A DNA stretch of 36,534 nt from Citromicrobium sp. (GCA_003248395.1 QFNA01000002.1:1-36534), one strand, 5' to 3'; positions 1 through 9,080 are shown, counted from the stretch's first letter. The notes: generated by a model not told the origin, from the sequence alone. Made by a program: numbers and translations.

Positions 1-547
1 AAGCCTGCCGGAACGCGGCGATGTGATTATCTTCAAACATCCGATCGACGGCTTCGATTACGTCAAGCGCGCGATTGGCCTGCCCGGTGATACCGTGGCT
101 GTGCGCGACGGGAGGGTCATTCTCAACGGGCGTCCGATTGCGCGCGAGGCTGCCGGTTACGCAGAGATCCCGACGAGCGAGAATACCGGCTGCGATCCGC
201 GCGGTGGTGAAATGGTCGCGACCACCTGTCGTTACCGCCAGTTCCGCGAGACCTTGCCCTCGGGGAAGAGCTATCTGACGATCGACTTCGGGCGGGGGCC
301 GCTCGACGATTTCGCGCCTGTGGTGGTCCCGGCGGGTCATATCTTTGCCATGGGCGACAATCGCGACAATTCGCTCGACAGCCGGGTTCCTGCCACGCCG
401 GGTGGCGGTGTCGGCATTGTCGATGCGGATTTGCTGGTCGGCCGCGCCAGCATGGTGCTGTGGTCGACCGATGGCAGCGCCGAATGGTTGCTGCCGTGGA
501 CCTGGTTCACTGCCGCCCGCTGGGACCGGATCGGGAGCTCGATATGA
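1..547 (+). CDS. lepB: Signal peptidase I, C-terminal part (5' end outside window)
   Basis: This is the C-terminal part of the membrane serine protease that removes signal peptides from exported proteins. The reading frame is open from base 2 and ends at TGA 545-547. Near the start it shows VKRAIGLPGD, which contains the catalytic lysine of the Ser/Lys dyad and is typical of family S26. Further on it shows GDNRDNSLDSR, the conserved box E. The segment carrying the catalytic serine and the N-terminal membrane anchor lies before the window. The stop overlaps the rnc start as ATGA, so the genes are probably translationally coupled. The order lepB-rnc-era is common in proteobacteria and supports the call. 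Nothing in the visible part looks damaged. Confidence 0.95.
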   Translation, partial: SLPERGDVIIFKHPIDGFDYVKRAIGLPGDTVAVRDGRVILNGRPIAREAAGYAEIPTSENTGCDPRGGEMVATTCRYRQFRETLPSGKSYLTIDFGRGPLDDFAPVVVPAGHIFAMGDNRDNSLDSRVPATPGGGVGIVDADLLVGRASMVLWSTDGSAEWLLPWTWFTAARWDRIGSSI

Positions 548-1215
548 GCGATCTCGATCCGAAGACCCTCGCCTGGCTGGAAGACATCGGCTTCACCGTT
601 ACCGACCAGCAGGTGTGGCACGCGGCGCTGACGCATGGCAGTTTGGGCGAGCAGACCGATTACGAGCGGCTTGAATTCCTCGGCGACCGGGTGCTCGGGC
701 TGTCGGTGGCACACTGGCTCTTCGACGAAAGCGAAGCGCCCGAAGGCAAGCTGGCGCAACGACTCAATGCGATCGTCAGCCGCCAGATGTGCGCCAGCGT
801 GGCGCGGCGCATCGACTTGGCTCAGCATGTCCGGGTGTCGAAACAGGCGCGCGCCGATGGCGGGCTCGATAGCGACAATATCCTCGGCGATGTGATGGAA
901 GCGCTGCTGGGCGCGCAATTTGTTGAAAACGGCTTCGAACCCGCGCGAACGATGGTGTTCAAACTCTGGCAATTCGCGCTTGAAAGCGGTGCCGGCGAAG
1001 CGAAACATCCCAAGAGCGCGCTGCAGGAATGGGCCGCGGGAAATCGTCGCAAGCCGCCCGAATATCGTCTGACCGATCGATCAGGCCCTGACCATGACGC
1101 GAAATTTACGGTCAGGGTTGCGGTTCACAACGTTGGTGAGGCCGAAGCGACCGCGAGCAGCAAGAGCGAAGCGGAAAAAGAGGCCGCCAAGGCATTTATG
1201 GAGAAATTCGGCTGA
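544..1215 (+). CDS. rnc: Ribonuclease III
   Basis: This 223-residue protein is a double-strand-specific endoribonuclease that processes rRNA precursors and structured mRNAs as a dimer in the cytoplasm. The N-terminal catalytic domain carries the signature ERLEFLGD at residues 41-48 and the second acidic cluster DVMEALLGA starting at D116, with E119 as the expected metal ligand. A C-terminal double-stranded-RNA-binding domain begins near residue 155 and ends in the usual alanine/lysine-rich helix. The ATG at 544 overlaps the lepB stop (ATGA), and the TGA at 1213-1215 shares its A with the era start. Length and domain order match the family. In-frame codons upstream of 544 lie inside lepB and are not needed. 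Confidence 0.97.
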   Translation: MSDLDPKTLAWLEDIGFTVTDQQVWHAALTHGSLGEQTDYERLEFLGDRVLGLSVAHWLFDESEAPEGKLAQRLNAIVSRQMCASVARRIDLAQHVRVSKQARADGGLDSDNILGDVMEALLGAQFVENGFEPARTMVFKLWQFALESGAGEAKHPKSALQEWAAGNRRKPPEYRLTDRSGPDHDAKFTVRVAVHNVGEAEATASSKSEAEKEAAKAFMEKFG

Positions 1216-2027
1216 TGGAAGAACAGCAGACGCGATGCGGTGTCGTCGCCGTCCTCGGCGCGCCCAATGCCGGCAAGAGCACGCTGGTGAACCAGCTCGT
1301 CGGGCAAAAGACGCCCGGCATCTTCGCGCCCAAACGCCGGCTTGATCGCGCCATGGTCAGCGCCGCCTGGGAAGGTGCCGAAGCTGCCGATGCGGTCTTG
1401 CTGATGGTCGATCCGGTGAAGCAGCGGCGGCATGAACTCGAACCGCTGGTCGAGGCACTCAAGAACCGCCCCGAGCGCAAGATCCTCGTGCTCAACAAGG
1501 TCGATGCGGCAAGGAAGGAGCCGCTGCTCGCACTGGCGCAGGAGCTGGGCGAAAAGGCAGATTTCGCCGAAGTCTATTTCGTCTCGGCGCTGACCGGAGA
1601 CGGTGTGCCCGAACTGAAGAATGCGCTCGCCGCCATGATGCCCGAGGGTCCGTGGATGTATCCAGAGGATCAGGTTTCGGACGCCAGCGAACGCCTGCTC
1701 GCCACCGAGATCACCCGTGAACAGCTCTACAAGCAACTGCACGAGGAACTGCCCTACGATAGCGCGGTGCGGCCCGAGAAATACATCCAGCGGCCCGATG
1801 GCAGCGTCGAAATCCACCAGCAGATCGTCGTCATGCGCGACAACCAGCGCGCGATCGTTCTCGGCAAGGGCGGCAGCCGCATCAAGGCGATCGGCCAGGC
1901 TGCGCGCGAGGAACTGTGCGAATTGCTGGGCCAGAAAGTCCACCTGTTCCTGCACGTCAAGACAGACGAACGCTGGAGCGAGGACAAGGAAATGTTCGAG
2001 GAAATGGGCCTGGACTGGGGCAGATGA
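1215..2027 (+). CDS. era: GTPase Era with an apparent internal in-frame deletion
   Basis: Era is a GTP-binding protein that docks on 16S rRNA during 30S subunit maturation. Visible parts are the P-loop GAPNAGKST (residues 15-23), the NKVD guanine-specificity motif in the middle and a C-terminal KH RNA-binding domain with VLGKGGSRIKAIG. The product is 270 residues. Relatives as I remember them are near 300 and have about 30 residues between the P-loop helix and TPGIFAP, covering switch I (G2) and the aspartate of the DxxG motif (G3). Here GQK (ending K32) runs directly into TPGIF (junction 1310/1311), so those parts are missing although the frame is intact. The start shares one base with the rnc stop (TGATG). 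Identity is certain; function of this allele is doubtful. Confidence 0.93.
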   Translation: MEEQQTRCGVVAVLGAPNAGKSTLVNQLVGQKTPGIFAPKRRLDRAMVSAAWEGAEAADAVLLMVDPVKQRRHELEPLVEALKNRPERKILVLNKVDAARKEPLLALAQELGEKADFAEVYFVSALTGDGVPELKNALAAMMPEGPWMYPEDQVSDASERLLATEITREQLYKQLHEELPYDSAVRPEKYIQRPDGSVEIHQQIVVMRDNQRAIVLGKGGSRIKAIGQAAREELCELLGQKVHLFLHVKTDERWSEDKEMFEEMGLDWGR

Positions 2028-2120
2028 CCTCAGAATTGCGCTCCCAGATCCGCCTTCCGAATTAGGCAGCACCAGAACGACGCCCCGGATACCATCGGAT
2101 TGAATCAGGAAAGGAATTGC

Positions 2121-3642
2121 ATGTCCGGTTCGCCCAAGCGAAGTAAGGGCATGCTGGTCGCCATCCTCTGGTTCGTGTGCGGTATCGCCGTCCTCGCGGT
2201 GGCGCTGAAAATTGCCTTTCCATTACCGGCTCGCGACGATTTCCCGCCCGACTTGCCAGTGCCGCTGGCAGAGAGCGAACTCGCAACGAGCCTCGCCGGG
2301 ATGCCCGAGAACGATGGGCAGGCCTCGGGGATTTTCCTGCTGCCCGTCGGCATCGATGCCTTTGCCATGAGGCTGGCGCTGGTTCGAAACGCCGCGCAAA
2401 CCATCGACGCCCAGTATTATATCTGGGAGGACGATCTTTCGGGGCGCATGTTGCTGCAGGAGATTGTCGCCGCAGCCGATCGCGGCGTGCGCGTGCGGAT
2501 CCTGATCGACGACAACCCGACTGCTGGGCTTGATGGCATGTGGACGGCAATCAATTCGCATCCGAACATTTCTGTCCGCATTTACAATCCTTTGACCATC
2601 CGGGCCGTTCGGCCAGCCAATTACCTGTTCGACTTTTTCCGCCTCAATCGCAGGATGCACAACAAGTCGTTCACCGTCGATGGGGTCGCAACCGTCGTCG
2701 GCGGACGCAATGTGGGCGATCCTTATTTCGGGGCCAGCGACGACACGCTGTTCATCGATCTCGACGCTCTGGGCGTTGGTGCCGTCGTCCCGGCAGTCAG
2801 CCAACAGTTCCAGATCTACTGGGATTCGGAGCCCGTCTATCCCGCCGCACGCATTCTTGCGAAACCGTCTGGCGATGCGATTGATGCCTATCGCGCGCCA
2901 CGATACCCGGATTCGGCGCTGGCCGATGCCTATCGTGACGCAGCGCAAGGGGCGATGGCGAAGCTGCAGAAAGCAAGCGAAGCCGAGAGCCCGCTAATCT
3001 GGTCGCAGGTCGAACTGGTCTATGACGATCCGGCCAAGGGCCTTGCCAAGGTCAAGAATGAAGACCTCATGATCACCCGGCTCGCAGGACTGATTGGCGA
3101 ATCCCGAAAATCCTTCGATCTCGTATCGGGATATTTCGTGCCGACGCGTCGCGGCGAGGCGCTATTGGGCGGGCTGGCCAAGCGTGGAGTCGAGACAAAA
3201 GTCGTTACAAACAGTTTTCAGGTGACCGACGTGCCGCTCGTTCCTCTACGAGGCGAAACCGCAAGCCCCCGGCGCGCAGGAAGCCAGCAGCCTCGGCGCC
3301 ACTCGCTTCAGCGGCGGCGGCGAAAGCGTCCATGCCAAGTCATTCGTGATCGATGATCGCAAACTGTTTGTCGGCTCATTCAACTTCGATCCGCGCAGCG
3401 CGGTCCTCAATTGCGAGATGGGCTTCGTTATCGATGCGCCCGAACTGGCCAGCGCTGTTTCGCAAGGACTAGACCGCCGTATGCCGCAGAATTCCTACAG
3501 GCTGGGACTGGACGATGGAGAGATATCCTGGACCGAAGTCGGTGAGAAGGCGCGCGTCCACGGCGAGGAGCCAGGCACCACAGCCTTCAGTCGCTTCATG
3601 GTCTGGCTGCTCTCGCAATTGCCGATCGCCTGGCTGCTCTAG
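2121..3642 (+). pseudogene. Phospholipase D / ClsC-like cardiolipin synthase, frame-disrupted
   Basis: The gene would encode a membrane-anchored enzyme with two HKD motifs, related to cardiolipin synthase C, acting on phospholipids at the inner membrane. Translation starts at ATG 2121 behind AGGAAAGGA (2107-2115). One transmembrane helix covers about residues 11-35. The first HKD motif is HNKSFTVDG followed by GGRNVGDPYF. After VTDVPLV the frame runs out of phase at about 3240-3246 into an arginine-rich tail ending at 3356. The conserved sequence resumes in the next frame with LYEAKPQAPGAQ, carries the second motif HAKSFVIDD and VGSFNFDPRSA, and ends at TAG 3640-3642. Both the frame change and the missing residues between VPLV and LYEAK fit a deletion whose length leaves remainder 2 on division by 3. 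It could be a true pseudogene or a sequence error. Confidence 0.88.
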
Positions 3643-3651
3643 GCCTCCACA

Positions 3652-6081
3652 CTAGTCCTTTTTGGCGGCGACCTTCTTCTTCGCGGCGGGCTTTTTAGAG
3701 GCTGCCTTCTTCTTGGCCGGAGACTTGCGCTTCTTTTTCGACGGTCCCTTCGCCGCGCGCGCGTCGATCAGTTCGATCGCCTGCGCCTCGGTCACATCCT
3801 CTGGCTTCACATCCTTGGGGATCGTGGCATTGGTCGTGCCGTCGGTCACATAGGGGCCGTAGCGACCCGGCATGACCTTTATGTCGCCGCCGCTCGTCGG
3901 ATGTTCGCCCAGCATCTTGATCGGTTCGGCCTTGCCGCGCCCGCCGCCCTTGCGATTGGCGGCCTGGGCAAGGATATCGACCGCCCGGTTCATGCCGACT
4001 TCGAAGACCTCGCGGGTGTTCTGCAGCTTCCCGTACTTCCCGTCATGGCGCAGGTATGGCCCGTAACGCCCTATGGCTGCTTCGATTTCCTTGCCGGTTT
4101 CCGGATGCGCACCGACAATGCGTGGGAGGCCGAGCAGTTTGAGCGCCCATTCGAGATCGAAGTCGTCGAGGTCCTTCGGAATGCTTGCGCGCTTGGCATC
4201 CTTGCCCTCGCCCAGCTGGACATAGGGTCCAAAGCGACCGCTCTTGCGCTCGACCTGCAGGCCAGTCTCGGGATCCTCTCCCATCACGCCGTCGTCCGCA
4301 CCGTCCTCGCCTTCGCTGCCGGGCTTGGCGAACTGGCGGGTAAACGTGCATTCGGGATAGTTGGCACAGGCGACGAAGGCCCCATAGCGGCCACCGCGCA
4401 GCGCGAGCCGCCCGCCCTCGCGGCCTTCAGTTTCGCACAGCGGGCAGTGGCGCGGGTCCTTGCCGTCGGCGCGTTCGGGGAAGAGATAGTCGGACAGGAA
4501 CTCGTCCAGAACCTCGGTCACTTCCGAGGGCTTGGACACGTATCGTTCGAAGAATCGTTCGAGAAATGCCGTGAGAAGACGCCCCGATTCCTCTGCAAAG
4601 AAACGGTTTTTCTCCATCCGGACATAATTGCGATCGCGCAGCGTCTGGAGCGTCGAGGCATAGGTCGAAGGCCGCCCGATGCCGAGCTCTTCCAGCCGCT
4701 TCACCAGGCTCGCCTCGCTGAAACGCGGCGGCGGCTGGGTGAAGTGCTGGTTGGCCTCGACGGCTTTCTTGAGCGGGCTGTCGCCCTTGCTCATGTTTGG
4801 CAGCAGGCCACCGTCGTCATCTTCAGAGGGCTCGTCGCGGCCTTCCTGATAGACGGCGAAATAGCCGGGGAATTTCACGACCTGGCCGGTGGCGCGCAAC
4901 TCGTGCCTGCCCGTGCCGTCGCGCAGGGTGATCGTGGTGCGTTCGAGATTGGCCGAGGCCATCTGGCTGGCCATCGCGCGCTTGAAGATCAGGTCGTAAA
5001 GCTTGGCCTCATCGCCCGAACCCGCGCGATCCTTCCTGAAATCGGTCGGTCGGATCGCCTCGTGGGCTTCCTGCGCATTCTTGGCCTTGGTGGAATAGAA
5101 CCGCGGCTTGTCGGGCAGGTAATAGGCATCGTAGCGATCGGCGATGGCCTTGCGGCAGGCATCGATTGCGCTGCCGTCCATCTGCACGCCATCGGTACGC
5201 ATGTAGGTGATGTTGCCCGCCTCGTAGAGCGACTGGGCGAGCCGCATCGTGTGGCTGGCCGAAAAGCCCAGTTTGCGTGCGGCTTCCTGCTGCAGGGTCG
5301 AGGTGGTAAACGGCGGTGCGGGGCTACGCTTCAGCGGCTTGGTCTCAATTTCCTCGACCGTGAAGCGCGCATCCTCAACCGCTTTCTTCGCGGCCTTGGC
5401 GCTGCCTTCATCACCCAGCGTCAGCTTCTGCAGCTTCTTGCCATCGAACTTGACCAGCCGCGCGTCGAACTCGGTCCCGTCCTGCTCCAGCTTGGCAAGG
5501 ACGGACCAGTATTCGTCCGCCCTGAAATGCTCGATCTCGATCTCGCGGTCGACGATCAGGCGCAGCGCTACCGACTGGACGCGGCCCGCGCTCTTCGCAC
5601 CGGGCAGGCGGCGCCAGAGCACCGGCGACAGCGTGAAGCCATAGAGATAATCGAGCGCGCGGCGGGCCAGATAGGCATCGATCAGGTCCTGATCGAGCGC
5701 GCGCGGGGCTTTCATCGCATCGGTCACGGCCTGCTTGGTAATCGCGTTGAAGGTGACGCGGTCGACCTTCTCAGGCAGCGCCTTGCGCTTGGCGAGCAGT
5801 TCGCGGACGTGCCAGCTGATCGCTTCCCCTTCGCGATCGGGGTCGGTCGCGAGGACGAGGCGGTCGGCCTTCTTGGCGTTGTCGCTGATTTCCTTGAAGC
5901 GGCTCTGCTTGTCCCGATAGAGTTCCCAGTCCATCGCGAAATCCTCGTCCGGGCGCACGCTGCCATCCTTGGGCGGCAGGTCGCGAACGTGCCCGTAGCT
6001 CGCCAGAACCTTGAAGTCCTTGCCGAGGTATTTCTCGATTGTCTTCGCCTTGGCAGGCGATTCTACGATGACCAGTTGCAT
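3652..6081 (-). CDS. topA: DNA topoisomerase I with an apparent internal deletion
   Basis: Type IA topoisomerase, which relaxes negative supercoils through a tyrosine-DNA bond. The 809-residue product begins with the TOPRIM segment LVIVESPAKAKTI and has DPDREGEAISWH near residue 82. The active tyrosine is Y293 in ITYMRTD. A four-cysteine zinc ribbon (CPLC...CANYPEC) and several GRYGPY-type repeats follow, ending in a lysine/alanine-rich tail. Between FLERFFERYV (to residue 515) and KPSEVTEVLDEFLSDYLF there is no FTA...LD...W..L...F segment, which I remember as conserved in TopA and expect to be about 40 residues. The frame is intact across that point (about 4531-4540). The gene starts with ATG 6081 without a visible Shine-Dalgarno sequence. 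It ends 9 bases from the convergent PLD gene. Confidence 0.95.
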   Translation of the reverse strand: MQLVIVESPAKAKTIEKYLGKDFKVLASYGHVRDLPPKDGSVRPDEDFAMDWELYRDKQSRFKEISDNAKKADRLVLATDPDREGEAISWHVRELLAKRKALPEKVDRVTFNAITKQAVTDAMKAPRALDQDLIDAYLARRALDYLYGFTLSPVLWRRLPGAKSAGRVQSVALRLIVDREIEIEHFRADEYWSVLAKLEQDGTEFDARLVKFDGKKLQKLTLGDEGSAKAAKKAVEDARFTVEEIETKPLKRSPAPPFTTSTLQQEAARKLGFSASHTMRLAQSLYEAGNITYMRTDGVQMDGSAIDACRKAIADRYDAYYLPDKPRFYSTKAKNAQEAHEAIRPTDFRKDRAGSGDEAKLYDLIFKRAMASQMASANLERTTITLRDGTGRHELRATGQVVKFPGYFAVYQEGRDEPSEDDDGGLLPNMSKGDSPLKKAVEANQHFTQPPPRFSEASLVKRLEELGIGRPSTYASTLQTLRDRNYVRMEKNRFFAEESGRLLTAFLERFFERYVSKPSEVTEVLDEFLSDYLFPERADGKDPRHCPLCETEGREGGRLALRGGRYGAFVACANYPECTFTRQFAKPGSEGEDGADDGVMGEDPETGLQVERKSGRFGPYVQLGEGKDAKRASIPKDLDDFDLEWALKLLGLPRIVGAHPETGKEIEAAIGRYGPYLRHDGKYGKLQNTREVFEVGMNRAVDILAQAANRKGGGRGKAEPIKMLGEHPTSGGDIKVMPGRYGPYVTDGTTNATIPKDVKPEDVTEAQAIELIDARAAKGPSKKKRKSPAKKKAASKKPAAKKKVAAKKD

Positions 6082-6211
6082 GGTGGAGGAAGCAGTCCCT
6101 TACGTGTGCGTATGCGTATACGCGCGAAAGTGGGGACTGGTCCCACGGCTCGTCAATAGGGAAGGATGCCCCCGACGGCGACCCGTCGCGAGCATCCCGG
6201 GGGAGCGCCTG
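6082..6211. other. Intergenic region upstream of topA, with small inverted repeats
   Basis: This 130-base gap separates topA from the secreted-protein gene, both on the minus strand, so it should hold the topA promoter and perhaps a terminator for the upstream gene. It contains the 10-bp palindrome GCGTATACGC at 6114-6123, overlapping a tandem GCGTAT repeat (6108-6119). A short hairpin GTGGG/CCCAC lies at 6130-6146. A broken stem pairs GATGC/GCATC and GACGG/CCGTC between 6165 and 6196. None has a clear T-tract, and I could not assign a promoter with confidence. Confidence 0.4.
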
Positions 6212-7219
6212 TCAGCGCTGGGCAGACAGATGGCTCACGGTGACATCGTTCGCGGCATGGGCCAGCGCGATGGCCCCTGCCTGGTAGTTGTCATGGTTCG
6301 CGTTGAATTCGAACTTGCGCGTCTTGCCGAACTTCGGAAGCCCGATGCCCACCGCTGCTGCCAGTCCGCCCGCGACATTTGCCGCCGACTGGACGGCCTT
6401 TTCCCGTCCCGTGCTTGCATCGGCAACTTCGATGAATTCGCCATCGACCGAGACCGGCTGGGCGAGCACAAGTTCGTTCTTCTTGCCATTCGCCCCGATC
6501 ACGGTGACCTTGGAAAAATCAGGCACGACGGAAAGGTTCGCATTGACCTTGAGGCTGCCCCCGAAACTGAAGGCGCCGGGGCGCTTCTGGTCGGAAAAAT
6601 CGATCAGGTACACGACATCGAGTGCCGGCATTCCGCTGTTCTTGGCAAATGCGCCAATCATGCCGGCATTGCGACCAGACCGCATGTCGTTGCCGAAACT
6701 GGCAAAGCCCTTCGACGTCTTGAAATCGCCCGGGAGAACAATTTGCACGGGGAACCCTGACGGACTGTAGAATACCGCCTTGCCGTTGCTCTTCTTTTCG
6801 AGCTGGATCTTGTGCTCGATCGGCCCGCGATCGCCCTTTACATTCGCCATGTCGGCGTGCGCGAAAACAGTTTCGGGCGCCGCTACCGTGACGCCGGACG
6901 CCTTAAGCTTTGACACGAAATCGGCGTAGGCGGAATCGGTGATGGCCTGCATCATTTCGGGCGTCACGCTGACTAGCGCGCTTTGCGCCTTGGTCGTGCC
7001 GCCGAATGCACCCATCAGGCCACCGGTCTTTGCAGTCTGATCGATCGATTCGAATATGAACCCGACGTTGAATGCAACGACGGCGACTTGCCCTGCGCCC
7101 TTCATCGCGCCGCGATCCTTGGCAGCGACCGGACGGTCTTTCTTACCAGCGGAAACCGGGTGGGTCGCCATCCCGAAGAGGACAGCGAATAAAACGATCA
7201 ATCCGAATATCTTGCGCAT
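6212..7219 (-). CDS. Secreted protein of unknown function
   Basis: I do not recognise this 335-residue protein. It starts at ATG 7219, chosen because GGGGGA (7225-7230) precedes it and because residues 1-24 then form a clean signal peptide (MRKIFGLIVLFAVLFGMA, cleavage near VSAG). The mature part is lysine/arginine-rich at its start. It continues with an alanine/glycine-rich region and a beta-like middle with many valine/aspartate alternations. Near residues 280-300 a glycine/alanine-rich stretch AANVAGGLAAAVGIGLP could be a short hydrophobic helix. No cysteines or known catalytic motif were seen. It lies alone between topA and dprA, with gaps of about 120-130 bases on each side, so it is probably its own transcription unit. 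It is likely periplasmic or envelope-associated. Confidence 0.75.
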   Translation of the reverse strand: MRKIFGLIVLFAVLFGMATHPVSAGKKDRPVAAKDRGAMKGAGQVAVVAFNVGFIFESIDQTAKTGGLMGAFGGTTKAQSALVSVTPEMMQAITDSAYADFVSKLKASGVTVAAPETVFAHADMANVKGDRGPIEHKIQLEKKSNGKAVFYSPSGFPVQIVLPGDFKTSKGFASFGNDMRSGRNAGMIGAFAKNSGMPALDVVYLIDFSDQKRPGAFSFGGSLKVNANLSVVPDFSKVTVIGANGKKNELVLAQPVSVDGEFIEVADASTGREKAVQSAANVAGGLAAAVGIGLPKFGKTRKFEFNANHDNYQAGAIALAHAANDVTVSHLSAQR

Positions 7220-7338
7220 CGAAATCCCCCATGTCGCGACCCGCGCAAATGGTATGCGGAACACCGGCCCATAAATTGGAAGCACGCGACATTTTTGGTA
7301 TTTGGGGTCAGGCTTATGGTCCGCAGGCCGCGAAGACG

Positions 7339-8454
7339 TCAGGCCAGGCTTACGCGCCCGCCGGCATGCCGTTCCAGTCCGCCGGCAATCTCGATTTCGA
7401 GCAGCGCCATCTGGACTGCCGCTGCACGCTCGCCCGATTGACGGATCAGTTCGTCGACGGCGATCGGTGCCCGTGTAAGGAGGCTGGCGATATCGGCGGG
7501 CTCGGCATCGGCCATTTCGTCCGGCGCAAAGGCAAACTGCGCGGCAGGCTCGCGGAATGTCGAACGGGGCGCGCCGTCGAAGGTCGAAAGCAGCTCGGCC
7601 ACATCCTCGGGCGATTGCACGAGGACTGCGCCTTCACGAATCAAATGGTTGCAGCCATGGCTCCGCGCTTCGAGCGGACTGCCGGGAATCGCCATGACTT
7701 CGCGCCCGGCCTCCCCCGCCAGCCGTGCGGTTATCAGGCTGCCCGACTTGACCGCCGCCTCGACGACCAAAGTGCCCGACGCGAGTCCGGCTATGATCCG
7801 GTTGCGGCTGGGAAAATGGCTTCCGCGCGGTTCTGTACCCGGCGGCTGTTCTGCCAGCAGCAGTGCTTCACTGGCAATTCTCTCCTGCAGTTCGCCATGC
7901 TGCGGCGGATAGGCGATGTCGATGCCGCTGGCGATTACGCCGATCGTGCGCGGAAAAGCGCCCTCATGCGCCGCTCCGTCAATCCCGCGCGCAAGGCCCG
8001 ACACGACGGTGAAGCCCGCCTCGGCCAGGCCCTTGCCGAAATCGCGCGCCAGTTTCACCGCCGCCGCGCTGGCATTCCGCGCTCCGACCATCGCGACACA
8101 TGGCTGCGCGGCAAGCGTCAGGTCGCCACGCCAGCACAGGATCGGCGGCGCGCCGTCCATCTGTCCCAGCAATGACGGGTATTCCGGCTGATCGTGAAAG
8201 AGATACTTGGCGCCTGAGCGGCGAACATTGTCGACTTCGCGCTCAATGCGATCGACCGGCGCGGCGCGGTATTGCCGCCCACCGCGCTTGCCCAGATCCG
8301 GTAGGGCATCCAGCGCGGCAATCGCATTGCCGAACCGCGCCAGCAACATGGCGTAACCGACCGGTCCGATGTTGGGCGACCGCAACAGCCGGATGCGGGC
8401 AAACGCCTCCTCCTGCGTCAAATGCGCCAGAACCCGATGCCTGGGATCGCTCAC
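7339..8454 (-). CDS. dprA: DNA-processing protein DprA
   Basis: DprA binds incoming single-stranded DNA during natural transformation and loads RecA onto it. The 371-residue protein has an N-terminal helical region with RLLRSPNIGPVGYAMLLARF. A Rossmann-like core follows, with MVGARNASAAAVKLARDFG, SGLARGIDGAAHEGAF, IDIAYPPQH and the conserved FPSRNRIIAGLA. A C-terminal winged-helix domain covers about residues 310-371. The start is GTG at 8454, which overlaps the plsY stop as GTGA, so the two are probably translated together. The gene is full length with no visible defect. The plsY-dprA arrangement is frequent in Sphingomonadales. Confidence 0.95.
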   Translation of the reverse strand: MSDPRHRVLAHLTQEEAFARIRLLRSPNIGPVGYAMLLARFGNAIAALDALPDLGKRGGRQYRAAPVDRIEREVDNVRRSGAKYLFHDQPEYPSLLGQMDGAPPILCWRGDLTLAAQPCVAMVGARNASAAAVKLARDFGKGLAEAGFTVVSGLARGIDGAAHEGAFPRTIGVIASGIDIAYPPQHGELQERIASEALLLAEQPPGTEPRGSHFPSRNRIIAGLASGTLVVEAAVKSGSLITARLAGEAGREVMAIPGSPLEARSHGCNHLIREGAVLVQSPEDVAELLSTFDGAPRSTFREPAAQFAFAPDEMADAEPADIASLLTRAPIAVDELIRQSGERAAAVQMALLEIEIAGGLERHAGGRVSLA

Positions 8455-9080
8455 CCCTTCGAACCGATCTTTGGTTCCGTCCCCTCAGCAAGACGCCGCA
8501 GATTGGCTCGATGCAGCCACACGATCAGTACCGCTATCAATGCAAGCACAGGAATGAAGGGAACATATCCGAGCACCGCCGCCGCAATCGCCGCGATGCA
8601 GACCGCGCTCATGCCCGCGAGCGAACTGATCCGTGAAATCGCCAGAACACCTAGCCAGGCGAGCGCGTAGGCCAGCCCGACAGGCCAGGCGAGGCCGAAG
8701 GACACGCCGGCATTGGTCGCGACGCCCTTGCCGCCCTTGAACCCGAGCCAGACAGGAAAGCAATGCCCCAATACCGCACCCAGGGCCGCCGCCGGGACGG
8801 GCCCGAAGGCAGCCTCTGGCATCGTCTCGAGCTGGCCGAACAATCGCCAGGCAAGCAATACGGGAAACAGCCCTTTCAAGAGATCGCAGAGCAGCGTCGC
8901 CGCCGCCAGCCACTTGCTCCCGGTCCGCAGCACGTTGGTCGCGCCGATATTGCCGCTGCCCTGCTTGCGGATATCGCCCTTGCCCGCCAGGCGCGCCAGG
9001 ATAAGGCCGAACGGAATCGAACCGGAGGCGTAGCCCATCAGGGCCGCCAACAGCACATCGATTGTCAGCTCAGTCGGCAT
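8451..9080 (-). CDS. plsY: Glycerol-3-phosphate acyltransferase PlsY
   Basis: PlsY is a polytopic inner-membrane enzyme that transfers the acyl group from acyl-phosphate to glycerol-3-phosphate, the first step of phospholipid synthesis. The 209-residue protein shows the family motifs GSIPFGLILARL, GSGNIGATNVLR (glycerol phosphate binding) and FKGGKGVATNAG, with hydrophobic segments between them. ATG 9080 is preferred over the GTG two codons upstream because AGGAAAGG lies just before it and the GTG overlaps that sequence. The stop overlaps the dprA start. No partner PlsX is in the window; plsC lies far away at 35205. Confidence 0.95.
   Translation of the reverse strand: MPTELTIDVLLAALMGYASGSIPFGLILARLAGKGDIRKQGSGNIGATNVLRTGSKWLAAATLLCDLLKGLFPVLLAWRLFGQLETMPEAAFGPVPAAALGAVLGHCFPVWLGFKGGKGVATNAGVSFGLAWPVGLAYALAWLGVLAISRISSLAGMSAVCIAAIAAAVLGYVPFIPVLALIAVLIVWLHRANLRRLAEGTEPKIGSKG

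Noticed and set aside
3662..3780. Lysine/alanine-rich end of TopA as a possible separate repeat element
   Set aside because: It is the in-frame C-terminal tail common in TopA of this group.
3901..6159. Open frame of 752 codons on the plus strand opposite topA
   Set aside because: It is antisense to clear topA codons, matches no known family, and is the usual GC-rich shadow frame.
7072..8175. Long plus-strand frame opposite dprA and the secreted-protein start
   Set aside because: dprA is well supported on the other strand, and the translation of this frame is arginine-rich with no domain.
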